Source: Closterium sp. NIES-65
Taxonomy: Eukaryota; Streptophyta; Zygnematophyceae; Desmidiales; Closteriaceae
Assembly: GCA_948144175.1 (NCBI GenBank)
Contig: CANXME010000542.1
Location: 1,178,001-1,242,000 of the forward strand
Reading direction: 5' to 3'
DNA length: 64,000 nt
The notes below the pieces were generated by a model. It was not told the DNA's origin. It saw nothing but the letters and a program-made list of their open reading frames with translations, and ran no database searches. This document shows, piece after piece, positions 8,920 to 19,100 of the stretch (its first letter is position 1; each line of letters opens with the position of its first letter). Position numbers and translations under genes: made by a program.

Positions 8920-10844
8920 ATGGCGACTCCGCGAGTTCTTCGTTTCGACGCTGACGGTAGACCCCTTGACTTTTCCGTCTGGCTTCTTCGCGCTCGTCGT
9001 CTGTTAGAGAGTCAGGTCCAGGGGGGCGAGACCCTCTGGTCACACGCTACTGGTGACCTCCCCGAGCCCCCCGAGCCTACCGCTTTAGGCCCTGCTCCTG
9101 ACGACGCTGCTACGGCTCGCTTTGCCCGTCAGCGCGCTGACCGGACGGCTTGGACGTCGCGTGACGCTGCGGCCTGCATCGCACTCAGCAGCCTCCTCCC
9201 TGAGTCCGAGGAGGTCCACTTTACTCAGGTTCGCACCGCTGCTGCGTACCTCACTGCGATTAAGGCCCGCTACTCTACTCCCGCTACTGTCTCTCTCGGC
9301 CGTCTTTTCCTCCCGTTCCTGTTTCCTGATCTTGCCTCGTTTGAGCGCTCTGCTGACTTGATCGCTCACCTCCGCTCGCTCGACGCTAGTTACCGCGCTG
9401 CTTGCACTGAGGCACAGCTTGCACTGCTTCCTCCCCCCATGGCGATTACTGTCTATTTCATCGCCACTAGCCTCCCTGACCGCCTTGCCTCCGTTCGTGA
9501 CGCGCTTCTGCTGAAGCACCCTAGTGAGCTGACTATCGAGGTCCTTGAGTCTGCACTCAAGGACGTCGAGAGCAACCTTCGTTCGGTAGCTGCCGCCTCT
9601 GGTATTGTGTCCCCCCCACTCTTCCACGGGTGCACAGTCCCGCAGTTACCCACCTTCACTGCCTCTCTTGCCACTGCCGCTACTGACGCGTCTGCGGCTG
9701 CTGTTACGATTGCGTCGCGGTCCCGCGGCAGGGGGGGCAAGAAAGGTGGTTCCGGTGGAGGTGGAGGCGGAGGTAGCGGAGGTAGTGGGGGTGCTGTTGC
9801 GACTGGCGGTGGTGGGAGTGCAGCGTCTGGAGAGACCCCTCGTGCAGCGGCTGGTGACTCCACTGCACCTGCTGGTGGCGGCGACCCTCGAGCTCGTCAG
9901 TCGCCTCCTGTACTGCCGGCCCCGCTAGGTGGAGCAGCGGCGTGGTACCAGGCTCAGCGTCAGCAGCACCTTCAGCAGCAGCAGCAGCCCCTTTCCTCCC
10001 AGCAGCCTCAGCAGCAGCAGCGTCAGCAGCTGGCTCCGGGGTCGAGGCTGCGTCAGCCCCAGCGCGGTGCTGCTTACCCTCCCTGCCCCTACCAGGTTCA
10101 GACAGGTCCTCGTCGGGGCCACCCTTGTGGCCGCTTTCACCCCCCTGGTCAGTGCTTTGCTCAGCTCACTGACACGGTCCGGTTGACCTACGGGGTTGGC
10201 GGTCCTGCTCCTGACTGGCTTCCTCTGGTTCAGCGCCACGGCTCCGCTCTGTGGGGCATGTCTGCTGAGCAGTTAGTTGATCTGATTAGTGCTCCTCATG
10301 CTATGTATGCTGTTGTTGACTCTAGTGTTTCTGACTCTGTTTACTCTGGTGTTGTTAGCTTAGGTGCTAGTCTTGCTCAGTTGCCTGTTGCTAGTGTAGG
10401 TACTTGTGTAGACTCTAGACCAGCGACTACCTCAGAGGACGCTTCGCTGTCGTTCACACTGGACTCTGGAGCCTCCCACTGCTTCTTTCGGGACAGCACG
10501 ACACTTACACCACTTCCTGTGCCTGTTTCTGTAGCGTTGGCTGATCCCACTACGGGACCAGTCACTGCACGTCACACTACCACTTTACCGTGTCCTGCTG
10601 CTCCCTCCGGGTCTCTCACTGGGTTTCACGTCCCCTCGTTCTCCCGGAACTTGGTGGGCGTGCGACCCCTCGTGAGTCCGCACGTCGGTGTGTGGTTTGA
10701 GCCTTCTGGAGAGACTGCGGTGTGTGTTGACGGAGACTCTTACCAGCCTCTTGCTACCTTTACTGCTGAGCCGGGCTCGGGTCTCTACACTCTTCACACT
10801 GGCCCGCGTGCGCCGCAGCAGCAGCCGCAGCAGCAGCAGCAGCC

Positions 10845-10883
<39 letters not shown>

Positions 10884-13800
10884 CCAGCGGCCGCACCAGC
10901 CGCCCCCCCTACTGCCACTGCCCCCGGTTCCCCCCCCCGTTCGGGTCCCCGCGTCTCACCAGGTTGCTACGTCCCCCCAGGTGTCTGTGTCGTGTCAGGT
11001 TCCTACGTCTGTTCCAGTCGCTGCGTCGTGCTCCTGCCGGTCGCTTGCCCACCCCACCGTTCTGTGGCACCACCGGATGGGGCACCCGTCCCTTCCACGT
11101 CTGCGCGCTATGTCTAGTCAGCGTCTTGTCCTAGGCCTCCCACGTGTCTTGCCGTCGCTGCCGCCTTCGCCTGCGCCGCCGTGTCGTCCCTGCGTCGAGG
11201 GTAGGCTGCGCGCCACCCCTCACTCCTCCTCCCTTCGTCCGGCCACCGAGCCTTTTGAGACGCTTCACTTGGACGTCTGGGGCCCAGCCCCTCGTCTAGG
11301 CCCTGAGCGTGAGCGTTACTTTCTGGTGGTAGTTGACGACTTCTCCCGCTACACCACAGTGTTCCCTCTGGCGAAGAAGTCTGAGGTGACTTCTACGCTG
11401 ATCAGGTGGTTGCTCACCACTGAGGACACTCGTGGTCGTCGTGTCAGCTGTCTCCACTCCGACCGTGGGGGTGAGTTTCGCTCCGGCATTCTCGCTGGAT
11501 TCTGTCGCGAGCAGGGCATTCGTCAGTCCTGGACGCTTCCAGAGTCCCCACAGCAGAATGGGGTTGCTGAGCGCCGCATAGGCCTGGTCATGGAGATCGC
11601 CCGCACCTCCCTGACTCACGCCTGTGCCCCCCATTTTCTGTGGCCCTACGCGGTCAGGTACGCCGCGCACCAGCTGAACCTCTGGCCACGTGTCTCTCGA
11701 CCAGAGGTTTCACCGACCAGTCTTTGGACAGGGTCCCCTGGTGTTGCGTCGCGGTTTCGTGTCTGGGGGTGCTTGGCTCTTGTCCGCGACACCTCCGCGG
11801 ACAAGCTCTCGCCTCGTGCCGTCCCCTGTGTCTTCCTTGGTTTCCCTGAGGACTCCTCTGACTTCACCTTTTACCACCCTCCCTCTCACCGGTTCTTTGA
11901 CTCCCGTGACGTCCGTTTCGAGGAGTCCACTCTGTACTACGTCAGGTACCCCAGTCGAGGTCTCCCGGTTCCTCCTCCCCCCCTCTTCCTGACTGCCGTT
12001 CCCCCTCCTGCTCCCCCGGTACAGCCTCCCCCCCCTGGTCCAGCCCCGTCAGGTGTGTCCCAGGCTACCCCTCCTCCTTCGGTAGCCCCTCCGGTACAGC
12101 CTCCCTCCCCACAGTCCTCCTCGCAGCGTGCCGCTGGTGCTAGCTCTCGAGAGGTTGGTGCGGCGCCTGTTCCTGTACCGGTTTCTAGTTCTGGGGGTGC
12201 TGGAGTTGGAGCTGGAGTTGGAGCTGGAGTTGGCACTGGAGTTTCTGGTTCTGGGGGTACTGGAGTTGGAGCTGGGGTTGGAGCTGGAGTTTCTGGTTCT
12301 GGAGTTGGAGCTGACCCGGTGGGTGCAGAGGACTCTTGTCGTCCGGGAGCTGGTGCTGGCCGCGCGGACACTGGGGGTGCTGCGTCTGGGGGTGAGGGTG
12401 CGCCTCCTTCGGGTTCAGGTGAGCCTGGTTCTGGAGCTGGTGTTAGTGCTGCCTCTGGGGGTGGTGCGCCTAGTTCTTCTGAGGTGGACTCTGGAGCTGC
12501 CGCTGCTTCGGACACTACTCCACCCCCCCACCCCTACCCGACTAGGCACCAGGCTCGTGTTCGCCGTGCCCGTGACGAGCAGCTGGCGTTGGAGAGAGAG
12601 GAGAGGGAGTTACAGCGGCTGGAGGAGCAGCAGCAGCAGCTGGAGCCGCAGGAGCAGCAGCAGCAGCAGCAGCAGCAGCTGGACCCGCAGGAGCAGCAGT
12701 CCCAGCAGCAGCCGCGTCCGCAGCAGCAGCAGACGCAGCCGCAGCAGCAGCAGCCACTTCCTCCTCCTGTCTCGGGTCTTCGGATCCTTGGTCTCCCCTC
12801 CCCTTCTCCTCCCTCCTCCGCCTCTCCTCCTGTCTACGGTCCCACGTTTCCTCCTCCTGACTCCTCCCCCGCTGTTTTCCCCAGTTCTCCGCCTTTGTCC
12901 TCTCCTCCTCCGTCTCGTTCTTGGGCTACTCGTCGCTCCCCTCGTGCTCGTCCCTCGTCTCCTGTTCCCTTCACTGACCTTCGTACTGCCTTCCTTCTTT
13001 CTAGTCCACCTCGTCCGTCTCAGTCTGTACTTCCGTCTCCTCCTGAGTCGGCCCTCACTGTGTCGCTCCCTACTCCTGTCACTGACTACTACCGCACATA
13101 CCGTCCTGTTCTCTCTCGTGTTCTCGCCTCTCTTGTTACTCACCCTCGTGCCTCTGTGTCCTCTGTGTCCGCTCTTACTGCCGCAGTTACTGACTTTGCC
13201 TCTACCCGCCGCCTTGACTACGCCACCACGCTTGTGGCTGCTCCTCCTACCAGTCCTCTGGCCGTCGGGGGTGTGTCTGCCCTTGGCTGTGACGCCCTAG
13301 AGGACAGGCAGTTTGAGCTAGAGTTCCTGGCGGCCGCTTCCCCTCATCTCTGTGCCATGCTCCTCGCCCCTGAGGGTGACCCCGACGCCCTTGACATTCC
13401 GACTCCTCGCACTTACGCTGAGGCAGTGTCAGGGCCTTGGGCCTCTCAGTGGAGAGCTGCCATGGACGCAGAGATGGCCTCCTACAGATCCACAGGCACC
13501 TACGTCGATGAGGTTCCCCCCCCTGGGGCGAACGTAGTCGACGGCATGTGGATCTACAGGGTGAAGCGGCCACCGGGATCTCCCCCGGTCTTCAAGGCGC
13601 GCTACGTGGCTAGAGGTTTCAGTCAGCGCGAGGGAGTTGACTTCTTTCAGACCTTCGCACCTACCCCGAAGATGACCACTCTTCGGGTGTTACTACACGT
13701 AGCAGCACAGAGAGACTACGAGTTACACTCTCTCGACTTCTCCACTGCTTTCCTTCAGGGCAGCCTACACGAGGAGGTCTGGTTGCGTCGTCCCTCGGCC

Positions 13801-14964
13801 TTCACTGGCACCTTCCCTCCTGGGACCCAGTGGAGGCTGAGGCGACCTGTTTACGGTCTTCGCCAGGCCCCTCGTGAGTGGCACGACACTCTGCGTTCTA
13901 CCCTCTCTGACCTTGGGTTCCAGCCGTCTTCTGCCGACCCGTCGCTGTTCGTTCGTCGTGGCTCCATACCGTTCTTTGTTCTGGTCTACGTCGACGACCT
14001 CGTTTTCGCCACTTCGGACAGGGTTGCTTTGGCAGACGTGAAGTCCAAACTGCAGAAGAGACACACGTGCACTGATCTTGGTGAGCTGCGCCACTACCTT
14101 GGCCTGCAGATCACCAGGGACAGAGCCGCTCGCACCATTACACTCTCACAGTCACACATGGTGCAGCAGGTCCTTCAGCGGTTCGGGCTTCAGCACTCCA
14201 CCGTACAGCGCACACCTCTAGCTGTTGACCACAGACTCACTGGTCCCTTTCCTGACGAGCCGTTTGAGCCTAGTGGTCCCTACGCAGAGCTTGTGGGTTG
14301 CCTCATGTACCTGATGACTTGTACTCGCCCGGACCTCGCCTTCCCTCTCAGCATCCTTGCGCGCTTTGTTGCGCCAGGGAGACACCGTCCTGTTCACTGG
14401 ACGGCAGCTGTGAGGGTGGCGAAGTACCTAGCGACTACATCAGGCGTGGGGCTAGTTCTTGGAGGGCAGCAGTCTGTCGTACTCACTGGTCACTGTGACT
14501 CCTCTTACGCTGACGACGCTGAGACTCACAGGTCTACTCAGGGGTACTGTTTCAGTCTGGGTTCTGGAGCTGTTTCCTGGCGTTCCATGCGCTCCTCTTC
14601 TGTCTCGACCTCTACAGCTGAGGCTGAGATTTACGCTGGTGCCATGGCGGCACAGGAGTTACGGTGGTTGACCTTCTTGCTCGCCGACCTTGGTGAGCGG
14701 CCGAGCTCTGCACCGACCTTGTTTACTGACAACAAGGCGTCGATCCTCCTCTGTCGTGAGCCGCGACTGGAGAGCAGAGTGAAGCACATTCACGTCAGGT
14801 ACTTTCTTCTGCGAGAGTTGCAGAGGCGTGGACAGGCTCGCTTCGAGTTTGTAGAGTCCGAGGCCAACACTGCAGACATCTTCACCAAGGCGCTTCCGCC
14901 TTGTGACCACCAGAGGTGTTGTGTGCAGTTGGGCCTTGTTGACACAGGTTCTAGTCATGCGTAG
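8920..14964 (+). CDS. Copia B Gag-Pol polyprotein
   Basis: 2,014 residues from the ATG at 8920 (MATPRVLRFDADGRPLDF). That ATG is chosen because element E has the matching MAT...LRFD start; an ATG 12 codons upstream is less likely. Order: Gag capsid region; Gly-rich basic stretch; atypical zinc motif C-X13-C-X3-H-X4-C (about 389-412); protease DSGAS (Asp 515); integrase finger (HHRMGHPS...CRPCVEG) and D,D-35-E core (Asp 785, Asp 848, Glu 884); long Pro/Gly/Ala and Gln linker; RT with YVDD (about 1690-1693); RNase H (HCDSS, TDNKAS, HVRYF, TADIFTKAL). It is self-processing and makes its own cDNA. PolyQ tracts interrupt Gag-PR, PR-IN and IN-RT junctions. The frame is intact, so no frameshift is needed. 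Confidence 0.95.
10816..10881 (+). repeat. CAG/CCG trinucleotide array (polyQ) in copia B
   Basis: CAGCAG/CCGCAG repeats encode Gln runs between protease and integrase. Similar arrays are at about 9961-10031 and 12625-12756. Each keeps the polyprotein frame and falls at an inter-domain junction. Confidence 0.85.
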
Positions 14965-15025
14965 ACTTGAGTTTATTGCCTGCTTCGTCTGTACACTTAC
15001 TATATATACTTGTGATCTCTTGGAC

Positions 15026-15118
15026 TGGCCTTGTGGCCACTGTTGCTTGTGCTCAGAGTGTGTGGTGACGTTGTGATCCACCCTGAGCTTTGTTTTCTTT
15101 TGGACTGGTCTTGTGACC
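15026..15118 (+). promoter_or_regulatory. Twin TTGT-loop hairpins in copia B 3' UTR
   Basis: TGGCC-TTGT-GGCCA (15026-15039) and GGTC-TTGT-GACC (15107-15118) flank a segment also found in copia D, F and K (TGTGCTC...GTGATCCACC). The stems differ but stay complementary between copies. The likely role is as a structured RNA element upstream of the polypurine tract; function unknown. Confidence 0.6.
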
Positions 15119-15168
15119 GTACTCTTTTTTGTTTTTGCTAGACACCCCTCACTTAGGCTATGGGGGTG

Positions 15169-15278
15169 TGTCAAATGTTGTAGCCTGTAGTGAGGTTTGT
15201 CTTAGGGGGTACAGAAGTTAGGGTTTGTCATATGTACCCCAACCAACATCAATGCAACATCCATTCCTCATTCTGACA
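15169..15278 (+). repeat. 3' LTR of copia B
   Basis: Identical to the 5' LTR at 8018-8127. It is preceded by a purine-rich tract and followed by the GGGGG target duplication. Confidence 0.95.
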
Positions 15279-15287
15279 GGGGGGTAG

Positions 15288-15620
15288 TGTAAGGAAATTC
15301 CCTTTTCCTTACTTCGCGTCCCTGCTCAACGCGTACATCACTGTAGCACCTCAGTCAGCACCGTTACCACTTGCGACCATCGCATCATTCATCATCCCGC
15401 CCTTTTTCGCACATCGCATCCCGACCTCACGGCTCGGCTGGTAACCCGCGCTCCGGGCCTACGCTTCGACACTTTCCCAACCTCAGTCCCAGGCTCGTCG
15501 CGCGACCATTACCGTTACCACTATAGTTTCGCTATATAATGTTCGCTCATGCCTTCGCTCATTTGTATTCTTGCTTCGATAGTGCAATTCTCGTTCGTTC
15601 ACTCAATTGCACTCGTAACA
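15288..15620 (+). repeat. 3' LTR of gypsy A
   Basis: 333 bp matching 2814-3146 with one visible base difference. It is followed by the ATTAG target duplication at 15621-15625. Confidence 0.95.
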
Positions 15621-16174
15621 ATTAGAAATCCTAGATCTAAGCGCCTAAAAGAATCCTTCATTATAAGCCCCTCTCAAATGTCATGTCATATATGGTATCA
15701 TTGGCCCTACACATCTATGGTATCATTGGCCCTATCATTTTCTCCGACGGTGTAACTAAGTTCCAGCCTATAGTTTTGTAGCGTGGAAGACAGTCTCTAC
15801 TGGGTAGAAACCCTGCTCTTGAAGTGGTGGAATTGTGCACCAGGCATATATCCTGAAAATAGTCCTGAATGAACTGGAAACCGCTCTTTCAAGTTGGAAC
15901 TGCCTCCACTATCCATCCTGGACGACAATGCCATTGACCAGCATGGCTTGTACAGATCTGACCTGTCAAGCAACATGCAAACAATAGCAGTCGCCAGTCA
16001 TTCTAAGGTAATCAGAGCCACCTACCTAGCTAATGCAAAACCCTGGCAGGTCTGCCAGCAAAATCCTAGTCACAATCCTAACAGCCCTTCAGAATACAAC
16101 AGCCAACTTGTACGGAAGCATGCTGGCGGTGCTGCCACTTGTCTCTCCTGTTGTTTCATGTTTAGCACACTGCT
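15621..16174 (-). other. 3' flank of the minus-strand glycoprotein gene
   Basis: About 15915-16174 is the 3' UTR and flank of the gene ending at 16175, recognisable because its reverse complement matches 2366-2690. Bases 15626-15900 are the former spacer between the convergent gene copies, contiguous with 2690-2813 before gypsy A inserted. TATGGTATCATTGGCCCTA occurs twice near 15690-15735 as a short direct repeat. No gene is seen. Confidence 0.65.
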
Positions 16175-19100
16175 CTACACAAAGAGCAGGGAGCTGAGCG
16201 CAACAGTGATGGCGGTGGCCAAGACAGTGACTGGTGGAGCAAGAGAGCCTGACAAAGGGGAAGGAGGGTGGAGTGGAGAGTGGCATGAGATCGCATGGGA
16301 AGAATGAAGGGGGCGGAAAGCAGGAAACCAATGAGGGGTAACAGGCTGAAAGTACAGCTGCAAAAACACGAGAGCAGTGGTTGTGGCCAACCCAAAGCAG
16401 AACAAAGGCGTGGAAGAAGCAACATACCAGCAGGCTTGGGTGGTGGCGGTGCGGCAGCTGCGGAGGATGGAGTAGCGGAGGAGGGAGTAGGGGATGCAGG
16501 GGGGGTGCTGGGGCTGGGAGTGACGTCGCCAAAGGTGATGGTGCCATCGGGGCTGATGGTGGTCTTTCTGAAGGTGCTCACAGCCGCACCGTTTGTCCCG
16601 GTGATCGTGCTGTTGCTGTACACCGTCAGATCTCCCGCCGTCGCTGCCGATCCATCCGAGTTCACAACTGGCTGAATCGCCTGCCCTGCTGCATCCAGCA
16701 CCGTGCCATTGGCCAGGATTGTCGTGGCTCCGATGGTGAGCCGCCCGCCGGTCTGAGCAAAGGAGAGGCCGGGTGCAGTGAAGGTGTTGTTGGGATAGAA
16801 GGTGTAGTCTCCACCCACGGAGACAGACCCGTCTGTGTTCTTGGTAGGGGGGACGAGCGCACCGGCGGAGTCCACAACCGTGCCGTTGGGGAAGCGAGTG
16901 TAGCCGGGTCCAAACGACAGGCTGCCATCGGAGTTGAACGTCACGCTGCCGCCGCTGGAAGGAGGGGGGCCGGGGGAAGGAACGGGGCCAGGGAGGGAGC
17001 CAGGCGCAGGGGCAGAGCCAGGGGCGCCGACGGTGATGGTGCCATCGGGGGTAGTGGCGAACTGCTTGCCAGTGTTGACCACAGCACCGTTGGCGCCCAT
17101 AAGTGTGCCGTTCTCATACCCTGTGATGTCACCCGCTGTGAACGACCCGTCTCCGTTATCCGTGGGAACAATGGGTGCTCCCGCCGCGTCCAGCACCGTG
17201 CCATTGGCCAGCATCGTCGTGCTGCCAATTGTGACTCCTATCGTGCCGGCCATGCTGACAGCAACACCAGGAGCAGTGAGCGTGCCATTGGGGTAGGCAG
17301 TGTAGTCGCCGCCGACAGTGAAGGAGCCATCGGGATTGCGAGTGGGAGAGACAGCGGCGCCAGTGGAGTCAGTGACTTTGCCGTCGGCCAAGAGAGTGTA
17401 GCCGGGCCCGAATGATAAGGTGTTGTCCGGGTTGAACGTCAGCCTGGTGCCGCTGGGGTCGGAGGGAGTGGGACCGGGGCTGGACCCAGGTGCAGGGTTG
17501 GAGCCAGGAGCAGTCTCAGAGCCAGGTGCAGCCTCTGAGCCAGGTGCAGCCTCTGAGCCAGGTGCAGCCTCTGAGCCAGGTGCAGCCTCTGAGCCAGGTG
17601 CAGCCTCTGAGCCAGGCGAAGTCTCGGACCCAGGCGCAGGAACAGACCCAGGTGCAGTTTCAGACCCAGGTGCAGTTTCAGACCCAGGTGCAGTTTCAGA
17701 CCCAGGTGCAGTTTCAGAGCCAGGTGCAGGGGCAGAGCCAGGTGCAGCCTCAGAGCCAGGTGCAGGGGCAGAGCCAGGCGCGGGGATGGAACCAGGGGCA
17801 GCAGATGTGACAGTGATGGTGCCATCAGGGTTGATGGTGAACTGCTTCCCGGTGTTGACCACGGCACCGTTGGCGCCCACAAGTGTGCCGTTCTCATACC
17901 CTGTCAGCTCGCCCGCTGTGAACGACCCATCCCCATTATCCGTCGGCGTGATCGGCACTCCAGCCACGTCCAGCACCGTGCCATTGGCCAGCATCTTCGT
18001 GCTGCCTATCGTATACCCAGGCGCACCGACGCGATCAATGGCAACACCGGGAGCTGCGAGCGTGCCGTTGGTGTAGGCAGTGTAGCCAGCGCCGATGGAG
18101 TAGGACCCATCCGGATTGCGAATGGGAGCAACAGGGGCTCCAGAGGAGTCAACCACCGTGCCGTTTGCCAGCATGGTGTAGCCGGGCCCGAAAGACAGGC
18201 TGCCATCGGGGTTGAACGTCAGATTGGTGCTGCTGGGGTCAGACGGAATGGGACCAGGGATGGAGCCAGGTGCAGGGTTGGAGCCAGGCGCAGGAGAGGT
18301 GACGGCGATGGTGCCATCAGGGGCAACGGCGAACTGCTTGCCAGTGTTGACCACGGCACCGTTGGCGCCCACAATCGTGCCATTCGGAAACCCTGTGATG
18401 TCACCCGCTGTGAACGACCCGTCTGCATTCGCCGTCGGCTTGATCGTCTTTCCAGCCGCGTCCAGCACTGTGCCATTGGCCAGCATCGTCGTGGCGCCAA
18501 TTGTGTATTCAGGCACACCGGAGACAGTGGCGATGGAAACACCAGGAGCAGTGACCGTGCCATTGGTGTACGCCGTGTAGTCACCGGCAACAGAATTCGA
18601 CCCATCCGGGTTGACAATAGGAGTGACGAAAGCTCCAGTGGAGTCGACCACCAGGCCGCTAGGTAACATAGTGTAGCCGGGTCCGAAGGTCAGGCTGCCA
18701 TCAGGGTTGACAGTCAGGTTGGTGCTGCTGGGGTCGGGAGTGACAGCAATGGTGCCGTCTGGATTGACAGCGAATTTCTTGCCGCTCTCTACCACCGACC
18801 CGCCGGGGCCCACAATGGTGCCGTTGGGGAAGGCGGTGTACTTGCCACCGACGGTGAACGACCCGTCGGGATTGGCGACGGGCTTGACGGGTTTGCCTGC
18901 TGCGTCCACCACCGTGCCGTTGGGCAGCACCTTGTAGTCCGCGCCCAGCGAAACACTGCCGTCAGGGTTCAAGCCTCCGCCGCTGCCAGTGCTTCCGCCA
19001 CTGCCCGTGCTTCCGCCGCTGCCAGTGCTTCCGCCGCTGCCCGTGCTTCCGCCACTGCCCGTGCTTCCGCCGCTGCCAGTGCTTCCGCCGCTGCCCGTGC

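Larger units (their letters stand above)
8018..15278 (+). mobile_element. Ty1/copia element B, complete, LTRs identical
   Basis: 7,261 bp with 110-bp LTRs (TGTCAAATG...TTCTGACA) at 8018-8127 and 15169-15278 that are identical by eye, flanked by GGGGG target repeats. It carries a primer binding site at 8128, a long GC-rich repetitive leader, one uninterrupted gag-pol frame (8920-14964), a 3' UTR with twin hairpins and a polypurine tract (TATGGGGGTG, 15160-15168). Identical LTRs and an open frame imply very recent, possibly current, activity. It lies inside the polypurine tract of gypsy A. Confidence 0.96.
2814..15620 (+). mobile_element. Ty3/gypsy chromovirus A, complete, carrying a nested copia
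   Basis: It has 333-bp LTRs at 2814-3146 and 15288-15620 (TGTAAGG...GTAACA) with one visible difference (T/C near 3138), flanked by a 5-bp target duplication, ATTAG (2809-2813 and 15621-15625). Between them are a tRNA-type primer binding site, gag, a -1 shifted pol and a polypurine tract. The tract is split by copia element B (8018-15278). Without B the element is about 5.5 kb. Near-identical LTRs, open frames and an intact frameshift signal indicate recent insertion, and the element is coding-competent by inspection. The chromodomain places it among chromoviruses. It sits between two convergent glycoprotein genes. Confidence 0.95.

Noticed and set aside
13000..13143. Lys/Arg-rich antisense frame 13143-12610
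   Set aside because: Opposite strand of the copia B linker and RT region; no stop codons because of CT-rich coding sequence.
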